Origin: Ypsolopha sequella
Lineage: Eukaryota > Arthropoda > Insecta > Lepidoptera > Ypsolophidae
Assembly (NCBI GenBank): GCA_934047225.1
Contig: OW203984.1
Location: 8,813,201 to 8,877,200 of the forward strand
Direction: 5' to 3'
DNA: 64,000 bases
This document shows, piece by piece, positions 1-10,770 of this stretch. The notes under the pieces are model-generated. The model was not told where the DNA came from. It ran no database searches and saw nothing but the letters and a program-made list of their open reading frames with translations. The position numbers and the translations under genes were made by a program. Each line of letters starts with the position of its first letter. Position 1 is the first letter of the stretch.

Positions 1-220
1 GGACCAGACAATCAGATACGTGTGCACTATAAAGTGCAGGTACGTATATTATATAAATAAGTTAAATTCGCAAGCTAATAAGCTTAGCGACAAGAGTGGC
101 AACAAAATTCCACCTTTTACGGAATATTGAACAGCGTCAGATACAAATCAAGGATATATTTTCTAAGGACGCTTTCACGTAGAAGGTTACCGGCGCCGAT
201 CTACCAGACAGCGTGCGAAA

Positions 221-541
221 CAAACTTTTTGAAATTCTTGTTTACAGAAACCAATGGAAACTTTGCGATGGCAACATACATACACAATACATAGGTAATA
301 AGGTTTTGTTGAATAACTATTGAGTGAATTTTGAATGTAAGTGTTCTGTTTTGATTAAGAGCGATTTCGCAGCCGGATTGTGAAATACCAATCTTTTTCT
401 AATTAGTCGAAACAGAGCACTTAAATTCAAAATTCACTCAATAGCTATTCAACAAAACCTTTGATATGACCTATGTATTGTGTGTAATGCATTCGCAAAG
501 TTTTCATTGGTTTCTGTAAACAAGAATTTAAAAATTTTTGA
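221..541. mobile_element. Palindromic MITE (foldback element)
   Basis: Two arms of about 130 bp read as imperfect reverse complements (about 222-354 and 402-541) around a loop of about 45 bases. Each arm contains the stretch TTTACAGAAACCAATG or its complement. There is no coding capacity. A second, partial member of the family lies at 52030-52215. Structure is seen directly; assignment to a DNA-transposon-derived MITE is inference, and no target duplication was identified. Confidence 0.75.
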
Positions 542-705
542 AGTTCTAATAAAAGAAAAAAAAAACTGATATATTCTTGACATATAATCATTAGTATCTA
601 ATAAGAACATTATTTTGTTTCCTTTATCGCCACAAATTAAAACCCTTTTTGGAAAAAAATGTCTATCTATGTTGGCGATGTAACCGAGTGGAAAATAAAT
701 AAAAA

Positions 706-985
706 AACGGGCCAAGTGCGAGTCGGACTCGGGCACGAAGGGTTCCGTACCATTATCTATAAAAACGGCAAAAAAAATTAATTCGGTTGTATTGGAGTCC
801 CCTTAAATATTTACTTTATTCTGTTTTTTAGTATTTGTTGTTATAGCGGCAACAGAATTACATCATCTGTGAAAATTTCAATTGTTCACGGTTTAAGAGA
901 TACAGCTTGGTGACAGACGGACGGACAGCGGAGTCTTAGTAATAGGGTCCCGACCCTTACCCTTTAGGTACGTAGCCCTAAAAAC
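706..985 (+). repeat. Dispersed repeat, GGGTTCCGTAC family, copy 1
   Basis: This stretch matches 54805-55084 along nearly its whole length, in the same orientation. Shared landmarks are AAGGGTTCCGTACCATTATC, a central ATTCTGTTTTTT, and a 3' end with GAGTCTTAGTAATAGGGTCC followed by CCCTAAAAA. It carries no frame of note. Fragments of the 3' end recur at 45195-45298 and near 35670 and 17765. I recognise the pattern as one commonly seen in lepidopteran genomes, but I do not assign a superfamily. Confidence 0.8.
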
Positions 986-1246
986 ACATTCATTAACTAT
1001 CAAGATTACAACAAAAGCCGTATCAAAATTTATCTTGTGATTTTTATAATATTAGGTAGCTACTTTCAAGGCAAATGGAAATAATAATAAAAAATAGTTT
1101 TGCGAAAAGAAGTTTTTATGTATGAGACACTGGCCAGTTATAATTTATTTTGAAAATTTTCTTATTTAAAAATAAGAATACGAACGTTCCAACTTCAAAA
1201 TTTCACTACACATTTTGTACGAGCTAAATGGGAACATTTTCGCGCG

Positions 1247-2270
1247 ATGATTTTTTACGATTTCAAATGTCGCCTAAAGCCGGAAGAATCATATAATACT
1301 CGTAGATTTCAAATGGCATTTATGGATAAAAGCCCTTCTAAGGCAATCGTGTACCGCTGGTATAACGAATTTAAGCGCGTTCGGCTAACTTTGAGTGTTG
1401 AAGAAAGAAGTGGTCGCCCTTTGACGGCTTTTACAGAAGGAAACGTGCTAGCACTGAAATATTTAATTCAAGAGAATAGGCGAATTACATATGAAAAGAT
1501 TCAGCAGATATTGTAGTTTGGATCGAGAAGCATTCGCGAGATTCTACACGAGCACCTTCGCGTGAGGAGGATAGTTTCGCGCTGGGTGCCGCACAACCTC
1601 ACCGCTGCTCAGAAGCAGGCTCGCGTGGAATGGTGCAGTGTCATGATTGCTAAATTTGAAGCAGGCTCGTCTTGGCGTGTTTATGACATTATCGAAGGTG
1701 ACCAATCTTGAATTTATCAATACAATCCAGAAACGAAGCTCCAGTTAACAGTTTGGCTGTTTGAAAACGAAACAACGCCTACCAAAGTGAAGCGATCTAG
1801 AAGCGAAGGGAAGATATTGATCACTAGTTTTTTCAATTTGACAAATTGTTGTCAATTCCTTTACAAAATCAAAGTAGCATCAATGTCGAATGGTATACTA
1901 CCAAATGCTTAGCAGAAGTTTTCATTGCTGTGTGCAACAAGCGACCGAACACGGGGTTCCGTGGGCTACTGCTTCACCATGACAACGCACCAGCGCACTT
2001 AGCGCTCAAAACAAGAGACTTTCTGGACAGTACACCCATTAAACTTTTGGGTCACCCACCTTACTGCAGCTCTGATTTAGCACCGTGTGACTTCTTATTA
2101 TTTTCCCTTAAATAAAAAATCAACTCAAAGGGATAAAGTTTTCATCGCCGGAAGATGCACTAACAGCGTTCGAGAAGGCCATAGAAGAGGTTACTGAAGA
2201 GGACTGGAAAAAGTGTTTCGAAAATTGGTTTAAACGCATGAAACTTTGTATAAAGAATTCTTTGAAAAGA
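1247..2270 (+). pseudogene. Broken mariner-family transposase
   Basis: The first 89 codons resemble the helix-turn-helix N-terminus of mariner transposases (MDKSPSKAIVYRWYNEFKR, then SGRPLTAFTE). An in-frame TAG at 1514 is followed by more homologous sequence (SRWVPHNLTAAQKQARVEWC). The first catalytic Asp lies in EGDQS, where the next Trp codon has become TGA at 1709. After a frame change come the second Asp (HHDNAPAH) and third Asp (DLAPCDFLLF), spaced as in D,D34D mariners. A TAA at 2113 breaks the end; the tail EDWKKCFENWFKRM continues in another frame. At least three stops and frame shifts make it non-functional. Terminal repeats are not convincing. Confidence 0.85.
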
Positions 2271-2280
2271 TTTAATAATA

Positions 2281-3240
2281 AAACTATACACCGTAAAACA
2301 TTCGTTTTTACTTTTCGCAAAATTTTCTGAGTAACCATCCCACGTAAATACGTGAGTTTCTGAAACTGGCCACATACAATAAAAATAGAAAATAAATAGA
2401 AAAGTTTTTTCGGCATATCTCATTTGTAAACGCAATTGTAAAAAAAATATACTTATTATTATATTTTGGTCGACTTCCAATTACCTTACTTTAAATTGGG
2501 TAATATAAGCATTTCACCATTACGGAGAACGATGTTAGCAAAACTCGTGAGTTCATATTAAGTTTGGAGAGGAATAACTTTTTCTCAATTTATGTTGTCC
2601 ATTTGTAAGGTCTTCATGTCCAATTAAAACTTCGAGAAAATGTGAGTATAACGCGGGGATGTCAGAATTTGTGCCATTATCGGCAAGAGAACTGCAGGCG
2701 CAATGGTTTCATCGCATTACTAAAGATATGTAAATATGCGTATTATCTAAAATGTGCGTGTCCGAGTAGTGGGTTACATCAATAAGAAGAGATAGGATAA
2801 TAACGCAGATGATTTAAAAAGAAAACGGTAGAAAATATTTCATTGAAATATCATAAGTAACCATCAAATGAAATTGCTTTTTCTCCTAAAAACTGGGATT
2901 TTTAGGTTTCTCCTAACGTTTAAGTTATGAAATAAGTTTTAACAAATCACGTGAATTGATTCATATATTTGCTGTAAATAAAATTTTTGTAACCCTCTAT
3001 TATACTAATTTTAGACTTTATATTGATTTTCTCTCGAGTATCGATTTCAGGATTTATTTGGTTAGTTAGTTTGAACAAATCGAGTTATTTATTAAAAATT
3101 CAGTTTTTCTAGCGGATTGTCGTAACAGCCTGAGCGCTCTATTCTAAACAATAATGAAACGTCAGAGTTCAGTTTTCCCTGATGCAAGATGAACCTTTAT
3201 GAGGTGCTCAATCTCGGGTCACCCATACCCTTAAGTGATT
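2281..3240. other. AT-rich stretch with nothing recognisable
   Basis: No frame with protein-like composition, no clear inverted or tandem repeat, and no RNA gene was seen here. The 2311-2322 dodecamer CTTTTCGCAAAA is the exact complement of 1098-1109, but the order of outer motifs on the two sides is inconsistent, so I do not call it a mariner terminal repeat. Confidence 0.4.
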
Positions 3241-3375
3241 CTACGACCTCTATGGTCTAGTGGTTTAATCGATCAATTTTTATGAGATCACAGGTTCAAA
3301 TCTGCTGTGGAAGGCATATTAAGCCGCTGGTTCATATTTATGCCCAAAATACAGCGAGATATGAGGTCACTTTTG
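3241..3375 (+). repeat. tRNA-derived SINE-like fragment
   Basis: The start contains a pol III A-box-like segment (TGGTCTAGTGGTTTAATCG) and, about 35 bases on, a B-box-like segment (GGTTCAAATCTG). The following body (TAAGCCGCTGGTTCATATTTA) resembles the SINE body at 61315-61340. There is no tRNA cloverleaf with paired acceptor stem. Likely an old tRNA-derived SINE copy. Confidence 0.55.
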
Positions 3376-3489
3376 TAAATTTTCGCTAGGTATTGTAGCA
3401 TTGCAAATTTTGTAGGGTTGGTTATCACAAAAAGTTACGCGGCGAAGTTTGGCTTGATGGTAAATTGCGTTTTACCCTCTTTTATAGAC

Positions 3490-4399
3490 ATGAAGATAAT
3501 CGCGCGACTGCCACGATGCCGAGAGTTTCTCGTTCATTTGTCGGCCAGAGAGTTACCAGTAAACCCGTGTTGGTTGTTTCCTTAGTTCAACGGCGAATGA
3601 AAATGGCGGAGGTGCCAACAGGAGTAGTGTTTTTGATATATTAGGTGGGTTTTTTGTGTTTAAATTTGGTTAATTATTCATTTGTGTGGAATAGTTTTAT
3701 AATTTTGTTTTTGTATTTCAGGAAGATTATTTTCGGACAATTTAGAAAAGGAATTTTTTCGTCGGGTTGGTGGGAGTTCTGAAATCGTCAGATCATGGTA
3801 TGTATTGCTTTCTTTGTATTTTGAGTCACCGGAATTTTGTTCTCATTGTTCCGTGTGGTAAAGGTTTTAATATTGTTTTTTCTCTTCTAATTCCAGGGTG
3901 TTTTGTTTTTACAAGATCTTCGTGTTTGTCAAGATCTTCTTGTTTCCGAGATTTACCTGCTGGCAGAGTTTTGATCGCCGCGTGGTGTACGCAGTTGCAG
4001 ATCCTTGTCTGCGCGGTCGTGGATCGCTGACCTTGAAGGGGGCAGCGGACGGCGGGTCATTTCCGTGGTGGTTATTGGAAAAAAAATTCAAGTAGGTGTT
4101 GGAATTTTTTTACTTTTATCCACACACAATGGAGATACCTAGGTCGGTATTGTTTTCTGGACACTTAGTTATGTGTCCTATTAGTATTCAAGGTTAAATT
4201 CTTCTTCCTGTTTCACCGAATAACCCAAACTGTAAAATTTTATGTTCTGTAATATTTTTTTTCTTTCCTGGTAGAACTGAATGGTGTACCAGACGATTTG
4301 GTTTAAAGAGTATGTTTGACAAATATTTATTGTTTGTAGGATCTACGGCTCCCCTGAGCTAGATTTTATTTAGGAAATTATTTTCCCTTGTTTTGTTTA
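3490..4399 (+). other. Possible spliced transcript, mostly non-coding
   Basis: Several donor and acceptor pairs line up on the plus strand: GTGGGT at 3645 with TTTCAG ending 3721; GTATGT at 3798 with TTCCAG ending 3896; GTAGGT at 4092 with CTGGTAG ending 4274. They give short introns (77, 99 and 183 bases) and internal exons 3722-3797 and 3897-4091. The 5' block (3490-3640) is richer in CpG than its surroundings. The only long first-exon frame (ATG at 3512 or 3603) stops exactly at the first donor, and no frame stays open through all exons, so this would be a 5' UTR or non-coding RNA. The BEL/Pao element interrupts the downstream part. Splice sites are seen; transcription is inference. Confidence 0.3.
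4395..4399. repeat. Target-site duplication, left copy (GTTTA)
   Basis: GTTTA directly abuts the LTR at 4400, and the same five bases abut the other LTR at 11236-11240. A 5-bp duplication is what BEL/Pao integrases typically produce. Confidence 0.9.
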
Positions 4400-4864
4400 T
4401 GAGCACGCGATATGACGGCAGTGCTTTGTATCACCATAGGTTTTAAAAATAGCGGGAAGTGAAGAGAAATAATTACGAAGATGAAAGATCTGACCTTGGG
4501 AAGGAGCTGCATGCACCACAAACCACGCTTCGCCTGAGCCACCAAGTCTCTGGTGTTCTCCAAGATGGTTTTCTTCTTCCTCTTCGTGCCTGGTTGCGCT
4601 CTTCTCGGCTAATCTTCTTCGTAATAGTAATAGATGAAAATGAGGCGCACAGCGGGTGCGATCTCAAAATGGCGGGCGGTAGGGTCGAGGTAGGACCTAG
4701 TCGAATGACAATCAGCGTAGACCTCCGGCGTGAAAGGCTTCTGATTGACGACTGATTGATTTGCGTCCAAAACTAAGCGGGTGGAGATGCAGCGAAAATG
4801 ACAGTTGCAAATATTAATTCACAACTACCTCGCAGTATGAGAGCCACAAGAAGTGGCGCGAACA
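4400..4864 (-). repeat. 3' LTR of the BEL/Pao element
   Basis: It matches 10771-11235 over all 465 bases as far as can be read. In the sense (minus) orientation it starts TGTTCGCGCC and ends CGTGCTCA. The open frames inside it on both strands are duplicated exactly in the other LTR and are not genes. Confidence 0.95.
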
Positions 4865-4877
4865 TTTGCCCCCGGCG
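4865..4877 (-). other. Weak polypurine tract candidate
   Basis: On the minus strand, directly before the 3' LTR, the bases read CGCCGGGGGCAAA. A purine run at this place is expected for plus-strand priming, but this one is short and interrupted by pyrimidines. Confidence 0.35.
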
Positions 4878-4964
4878 TTAAAACCATTGGTTTTAAAATA
4901 AGAATAGAAAAGTAAAAATAAGACAGAGAATAACGAAATTTTGAAGCGGGGGCAAAGAAAGGAG

Positions 4965-7900
4965 TTATTGAGATGGGAGAGGGCAAAGACGCACGACAGG
5001 TCGTTTGTAAACACCTGTCGTCGTTTTGACAGAAGCTACCCTAATGACATTATCTTTGCCAGGGTATACAGCTACAATGACACCGAGCGGCCATTGAAGC
5101 GGTGGAGTATTGTCGGTAACTACAACGACAACAGATCCAATTTTGATTGGGTTGGTAGGTGTATTCCATTTTCCTCTAGACTGGAGAAGATGGAGATAAT
5201 CATTCTTCCATCGCCTCGCGAACGATTCTACCATTTGATCAAGCAACGCGTAGCGACGTAATAAATTAACTGGCTCATCAGCCACCTTGCAAGCGGGTAA
5301 TTCTTTTAAAGGAGTTGACATCAGAAAATGTGCAGGAGTTAACGCGCTAAGTTCAGATGGATCTTCACTCAGCAGCGTAAGCGGACGAGAATTTATGACA
5401 CATTCTATTTGCGTAACTACAGTTAATAATTCTTCGTAGGTCAACAGTTGAGTACCTACTACTCTATGCAAATGCGTCTTAAATCCTTTGACATATATCT
5501 CATAATGTCCCCCAAAATGTGGGCTACGTGGAATATTAAATTTCCATTGTATTCTATGATCGGCAAGTTCATTCGCGAAAGACGTTTTAAATTCTTCGGA
5601 ATTTGTCAAATTGTAAATTTCTGAGATGGCATTTCTAGCGCCTACAAAGTTCGTAGCATTATCAGAATATACGAAAGACACTGCTCCACGTCTAGATAAA
5701 AAACGTTTGAACGCGGAAAGAAAAGTGTTCGTGCTAAGATCAGTTGCCAATTCAACGTGAACTGCACGAGTCACCAGGCATACAAATATGCAGAGGTAAC
5801 ATTTGACGGGACGGACTCCACGTTTTCGATACGGAGTGATACTGATAGGACCACAATAATCCACAGCGCAGTGGACAAAAGCTTTAGCCTCATTAACGCG
5901 GCATGATGGTAAATCTGCCATGAAAGGGAAGGTTTGTCTCGGCTTCGCCTTAAAACAATAATTGCAGCTATGTATTACGCGACGAACAATATTTCGACAG
6001 GAAAGTATCCAAAATTTTTGGCGGATTATTGACATTAAAGCCACTGGTCCAGTGTGACAATTTTTGCGATGATAATGAATGATAATCAATTCGACAATAT
6101 GATTTTTACGAGGTAACAACACAGGGTGTTGTTGATCGAACGTCATGTCTGTGTTGCGAAGTCGACCACCAACGCGTAACAATCCATTTTTATCTAAAAA
6201 TGGCGATAGTCGATTTAAAGCGGGAGAACAAAGTTTATTTGACTTTAATCTTTTTATTTCATCAAGAAAATAAAATGCTTGAAGAGCTTTAATCAATGCA
6301 ACTTCAGCGAAATCCATATCGGTAGCGGTAAAAATATTAGAGCGCGGTAAAATACGTAAAAATCGGTATATGTAAATGATTGTGTGTAAAAGCACAAGCC
6401 ATGACGAAATTCTTTCCGAAAGAGAAAGAAGAGGATGCGGTTCTTCATTACTAAAAGCGGGAAGAGAAATTGTTTTTGATTCCGGCAAGTTTTCTTCAAT
6501 AGAAGCTGATTCTATTGTTTTGATTGGCCACTCTTTAGCGTCCAGATAAAGCCAAGCAGGTCCAGTGAACCAGAGCGGGTGACTCATCAACTGCATGGGA
6601 GTGAGACCACGGGAAAGACAGTCGCTCGGGTTTTGAGAACCAGCTGTATGGTAAAAACATTCAGCGGGAATAGCGGATATTATTTTTGTTATACGCGTCG
6701 CGACAAAGGTTTTAAACCTGTGCGGTGAGGAATGTATCCAGTGTAAAGTTACCATAGAATCGGTAAAACAGTAAATACGTTCAATATTGTGACGTATTTT
6801 ATAAGCGTCAACTACACGACGAGTTAATTTCGACATGAGTAACGAGGCACAAAGCTCAAGGCGGGCGACACTGACGGTCTTGAGTGGACAGACTTTTGAC
6901 TTTGCGCATACCAGCCGAATGCTAGTGCAAGTGTCTGAGTCATCTTGTACCCTAATATATACGACACATCCGTATCCACGTTCACTTGCGTCTGCAAATG
7001 ATATTATCGAAATTTTCGAATTTTGGAACACGTCTAAGTGGCGTTTAATACGTAAATCCCGCAAAACAGGTAGCTCCTTCAAATAGTTTTGCCAAATCTG
7101 CGCAATATCAGAGGGTAGTGTTTCATCCCAGTCTAATTTTAAAATACAGATTTTCTGCAAGAGTAATTTTGCGTACAAGATCACAGGAGCGGTAAAGCCG
7201 AGGACGTCGTACTGACGTGCTATCACGGACAAAACATTGCGTTTAGTACATGGGCGACTATCTAGCGATACAGTAAAAGAGAACTCGTCAGAATCAGGCG
7301 ACCACTGTAAGCCAAGAACTTTAAGAGTTTGAGTTTGTTCTTCAAAATTCTTACTAGAATTTAAGCGGTGAGTATCAGGCAGTGTATCAAGTAACTGTTG
7401 ACAGTTACTAGACCACTTGACGAGCTCAAAGCCACCGGCCTTAAGCAATCCTACCAGCTCATCTCTGAGCTGTAAGGAGCCCTGCACGGTGGGCGTGCTA
7501 TAGCAGATGTCGTCCATGTAACAGTTTCGTGCGGCTGCAGTAGCGGCGAGCGGGTACGCTGAACTCCCATCCTCACAGAGTTTCCTGACTACTCTCATCG
7601 CAAGGAAAGGGCTACTACGTAGTCCAAAGCAGACGCGATTGAACTGATAAGCGATAAGCGGTGAACACGTGTCAAAGCGGTATAAAAACTTTTGAAATTT
7701 GCGATCATCGGCGTTAACCAAAACTTGTAAGAACATTTGTTTGATATCCGAGGTAAAAGCGATTTCATACAAGCGGAAGTCAAGTAAAATTAAAAACAAA
7801 TCGTTTTGCAAATTAGCACCTGTGTGCAGCGTGTCATTTAATGAGACACGAGTACCATCAGCGGAGTCAGTCTTAGTACTGGCATTCATACAAATACGCA

Positions 7901-10307
7901 CCTTTGTCGTTGATTTATCAACACGCACTACGGGATGATGCGGAATATAATAACCAAGAGATAATTGGTCATCATTATGAAGCGGGGATATGTAACCTTT
8001 AGTTAGGTATTCATTTATTATATTGTTATACTCGGAACGTAAATCTGCGTTAGAAACAAACCTACGCTCAAGAGACATAAAACACTTTTTTGCGTGATGG
8101 TACGAGTTTCCTAGTATGTTAGGATTCCGTGCGAACGGTAAAGAAACCGAATAGCGACCAGCGGGGTCACGTGACACATTGTTAATAAATAATTTTTCAC
8201 ATTCATCATTTGCGGGACTAGAAGCAGGTTCACAATGCACCTCTTCTAATTGCCAAAATTTTTGTAAAATAAAATCTATTGGCGGTTCAATCTCCATATA
8301 AGAGCATAACGAAATTGAACATGCGGTATTTTGGTAAACAGGCGTATTACCAATTAGCGTAAAACCGAAGATGGTCTGAAATCCCGTCGGCGTACCCGGG
8401 GGACCAGAGACGCGGCCTGATAACAAGATATCCGCGAATAAAGATGCACCGATAAGAATATCAATCTCGCCCGGTAAGTAAAAGGTTTCATCAGCAAGTG
8501 TGATACCTTTTAAATATGAAAGCGTAGACAAATCGACCTGCACCGATGGTAAGTTGTCGGTAATACGGTCGATTACATAAGTGTCAAGCGAAATTGAAAC
8601 CGAATCATCAAATCGTGAAAACAATTTAAGGTTTGTCGCACCCTTAATTGGGTTTGATGAAGAGCCGATGCCCTTAACAAAAGCGCGGGGAATTTTCTCA
8701 TATTTTAAGTTAAGCTTCTCACAACAGGAAACCGTCGAAAAACTGGATTGTGACGCAGGGTCGCAGAGCGCACGTAGACGGACTGACATACCGTTAGAAT
8801 CTTTCACGATCACTTGAATTGTACCTAAAAGGCATGTTTCATTACGCTGCGAGTTAGGCTGTAAGTTACATAAAGAAATATTATTACTCGCAGTTGGTAC
8901 GGATTGAGAATCATTAGTCATATGTTCTGTGTTAGTCGCCGATACGGCAGGATCCACCAACCTCGAAGATTGCGTATGTGTGCGTGGAGACACGGTAATA
9001 TTTTGACCAAGCGCGGTGTGAGTATTCATCACATTTTGTTTGCGGCACAACATCGAATGGTGTTTACAATTACAATGGCGGCAATTATAAGACGATTTAC
9101 AAGCGGAGTTGTTATGCGTAATGCTTAAACAATTGGTGCAACCGTTATTAGATTTGATGAACTGAAATCTTTTCTCGATATCTAGTTTCACAAATTCGGG
9201 ACACTTATATAAATTATAGTGTTTTAATTGTTTACATAGCGGACAACAATTATTATTGGTCGAAGCGGAGACAAAAGCATGGGTTGACTTGGTACTGTAC
9301 CCGGTTTTGTTGTTATTATTATTAGCGGAGCGGTTCGGAGCGGGAGCGGTAATTGCGGGTGCAGTGCGGTTCAGTATCTTAGTTTGTTCACGTAAAAATG
9401 ATATTAATTCATCATAATGGGGTAAATCGGAACCACGTTTAAACATTTCAAATGAACGAGCGGTTTCAACATCAAGTTTTTTAAGGGCCAAATACATAAG
9501 GATAAAATCCGAAAGATCTTTAATATTCAGCGATTTTAAACACGAAACAGCGGAACAGAACTTGTCTAAAAACAAGTCCAAGTTTTTTGAACTAGCGGTA
9601 GTTAAAGGGCGAAATTCAAACATTTGATCCAAATAAGTAGTGGCTAAACTACGCGAGTCTTGAAAAGTAGAAACGAGTGTTTTCCAGATTATGTCGTAGT
9701 TAGTTGCGTTCGGTGTGATTCCAGAACAAATCGAAAGTGCCCGGCCAGAAAGTTTACCCATCAGGTATTGTACTCGTTCGTTGTCGGTCAAGTCCGGATT
9801 ATCGTGAATCGTGGTTTTAAATGTTTCATAGAATGTTGGCCACATAGTAGCTTCACCAGAAAAACCAACGAGTTCCAGTTTTGGAAGCTTGATAGTAGGT
9901 TTTTTGGGACATTCCATGTCACGTGGAGCTTTAACTTTAGAGTCAGCCGATTTCGAAGAATGTGATAACTTCCGGTTGATGTATTTGCAATGGGAGTAAA
10001 GATCCTCAAAAGCTGACCAACTTTGATAATTTGGTTCAAAATTAGGATTTATCAATACCTCTGTGTCATTAATTTCATCTATGATTACATGAATTTCTGA
10101 GCGTACAGTATCCAATGTTTCGACATTGGCCATAAACAATTCTGCCGAAGAAACATCCTCTAAAGCGGTTTTAGAAAAGTCATAAACTCTCTGAAGGCGA
10201 TTAAACAATTCTTGCCTTTTATTTTTAAGCTTCTTTAAACTATACGACATCTTTAATTTTGCAGCTTCTGCGGAATTTGGCATGTTATATAGTACAAAGT
10301 TAGGCAA
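4965..10307 (-). CDS. gag-pol: BEL/Pao gag-pol polyprotein, 1780 aa, intact
   Basis: This is one open frame encoding all retrotransposition functions. Domains in order: Gag-like DUF1759 region (about 20-320); Cys/His knuckles (C355xxC, C390xxCxxxxHxxxxC403, C409xxC); aspartic protease with candidate active-site D516 in ALCDPASQ; BEL/Pao-specific linker (Peptidase_A17 region); reverse transcriptase with YMDD at 930-933; RNase H with acidic residues D1105, E1151, D1183 and D1229; integrase with HH-CC zinc finger (H1413/H1418, C1448, C1451) and core D1483, D1549, E1603; C-terminal DUF5641-like domain to 1780. The D1549-E1603 gap of 53 residues is long, as usual in BEL/Pao. The protease reads D-P-A-S rather than D-S/T-G. 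The first ATG is used; an ATG at codon 9 is an alternative. No stop or frameshift was seen. Confidence 0.95.
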   Translation of the reverse strand: MPNFVLYNMPNSAEAAKLKMSYSLKKLKNKRQELFNRLQRVYDFSKTALEDVSSAELFMANVETLDTVRSEIHVIIDEINDTEVLINPNFEPNYQSWSAFEDLYSHCKYINRKLSHSSKSADSKVKAPRDMECPKKPTIKLPKLELVGFSGEATMWPTFYETFKTTIHDNPDLTDNERVQYLMGKLSGRALSICSGITPNATNYDIIWKTLVSTFQDSRSLATTYLDQMFEFRPLTTASSKNLDLFLDKFCSAVSCLKSLNIKDLSDFILMYLALKKLDVETARSFEMFKRGSDLPHYDELISFLREQTKILNRTAPAITAPAPNRSANNNNNKTGYSTKSTHAFVSASTNNNCCPLCKQLKHYNLYKCPEFVKLDIEKRFQFIKSNNGCTNCLSITHNNSACKSSYNCRHCNCKHHSMLCRKQNVMNTHTALGQNITVSPRTHTQSSRLVDPAVSATNTEHMTNDSQSVPTASNNISLCNLQPNSQRNETCLLGTIQVIVKDSNGMSVRLRALCDPASQSSFSTVSCCEKLNLKYEKIPRAFVKGIGSSSNPIKGATNLKLFSRFDDSVSISLDTYVIDRITDNLPSVQVDLSTLSYLKGITLADETFYLPGEIDILIGASLFADILLSGRVSGPPGTPTGFQTIFGFTLIGNTPVYQNTACSISLCSYMEIEPPIDFILQKFWQLEEVHCEPASSPANDECEKLFINNVSRDPAGRYSVSLPFARNPNILGNSYHHAKKCFMSLERRFVSNADLRSEYNNIINEYLTKGYISPLHNDDQLSLGYYIPHHPVVRVDKSTTKVRICMNASTKTDSADGTRVSLNDTLHTGANLQNDLFLILLDFRLYEIAFTSDIKQMFLQVLVNADDRKFQKFLYRFDTCSPLIAYQFNRVCFGLRSSPFLAMRVVRKLCEDGSSAYPLAATAAARNCYMDDICYSTPTVQGSLQLRDELVGLLKAGGFELVKWSSNCQQLLDTLPDTHRLNSSKNFEEQTQTLKVLGLQWSPDSDEFSFTVSLDSRPCTKRNVLSVIARQYDVLGFTAPVILYAKLLLQKICILKLDWDETLPSDIAQIWQNYLKELPVLRDLRIKRHLDVFQNSKISIISFADASERGYGCVVYIRVQDDSDTCTSIRLVCAKSKVCPLKTVSVARLELCASLLMSKLTRRVVDAYKIRHNIERIYCFTDSMVTLHWIHSSPHRFKTFVATRITKIISAIPAECFYHTAGSQNPSDCLSRGLTPMQLMSHPLWFTGPAWLYLDAKEWPIKTIESASIEENLPESKTISLPAFSNEEPHPLLSLSERISSWLVLLHTIIYIYRFLRILPRSNIFTATDMDFAEVALIKALQAFYFLDEIKRLKSNKLCSPALNRLSPFLDKNGLLRVGGRLRNTDMTFDQQHPVLLPRKNHIVELIIIHYHRKNCHTGPVALMSIIRQKFWILSCRNIVRRVIHSCNYCFKAKPRQTFPFMADLPSCRVNEAKAFVHCAVDYCGPISITPYRKRGVRPVKCYLCIFVCLVTRAVHVELATDLSTNTFLSAFKRFLSRRGAVSFVYSDNATNFVGARNAISEIYNLTNSEEFKTSFANELADHRIQWKFNIPRSPHFGGHYEIYVKGFKTHLHRVVGTQLLTYEELLTVVTQIECVINSRPLTLLSEDPSELSALTPAHFLMSTPLKELPACKVADEPVNLLRRYALLDQMVESFARRWKNDYLHLLQSRGKWNTPTNPIKIGSVVVVVTDNTPPLQWPLGVIVAVYPGKDNVIRVASVKTTTGVYKRPVVRLCPLPSQ

Positions 10308-10745
10308 GTACCAGAACTATTGAAAGTTTTATACTGACTACAACATAGAATAATGCTAATGAGTTAGAGATAACACGGGCGGCGGACGAACCTGTGTACG
10401 AGTACCTCTCGATAATATTAAGAATTAGCAGGTAGGCAGATAATATTTTCTGTGAAATGATCAAATGGTATAATCGCAGCGGATAAATTAACAGAATGGC
10501 GTATTTCACTGTAGATAATTTATAATTTCCAGTATATAGGAAATGGAATCACTAATATTTTGACGAATGCGGGGTTTTAATGCATAGATAATGCAAATAA
10601 GAGCGGGAATGCGGGGTAATACTGCGGGCAGAGTGAAAATTAGAGCGGAATTCACGTGTTCTTTAGACAAAGAACATGAAGATAGCGGTTGGAAATACCA
10701 AAAAATGGTTATAGATCGCAGATCAAAGGGCCTAAAATGGATCTA
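10308..10745 (-). other. BEL/Pao leader between PBS and gag-pol
   Basis: Untranslated leader of the retrotransposon, upstream of the gag-pol ATG in sense orientation. It shares the GCGG-rich plus strand of the coding part (for example 10564, 10602, 10610, 10624, 10644). No separate frame of interest was seen. Confidence 0.7.
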
Positions 10746-10764
10746 GATCCGGCTCGAATGGCCA
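10746..10764 (-). other. Primer-binding site, probably tRNA-Tyr
   Basis: In sense orientation the 5' LTR is followed by six T residues and then TGGCCATTCGAGCCGGATC. The plus strand GATCCGGCTCGAATGGCCA resembles the 3' end of eukaryotic tRNA-Tyr (CCGGCTCGAAGG plus CCA) with a small mismatch near the discriminator base. Position and TGG start fit a PBS; the tRNA identity is from memory of the tRNA and is inference. Confidence 0.6.
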
Positions 10765-10770
10765 AAAAAA

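Noticed and set aside
1098..2322. TTTTGCGAAAAG and CTTTTCGCAAAA as mariner terminal repeats
   Set aside because: The neighbouring TGGCCAGTT motifs are in the wrong order on the two sides, and no TA-flanked longer match was found.
4459..4755. 98-codon frame repeated at 10830-11126
   Set aside because: It lies in the LTRs, antisense to the element; identity follows from LTR identity, not from coding constraint.
4941..5261. Plus-strand frames within 4965-10307
   Set aside because: Antisense shadows of the gag-pol frame.
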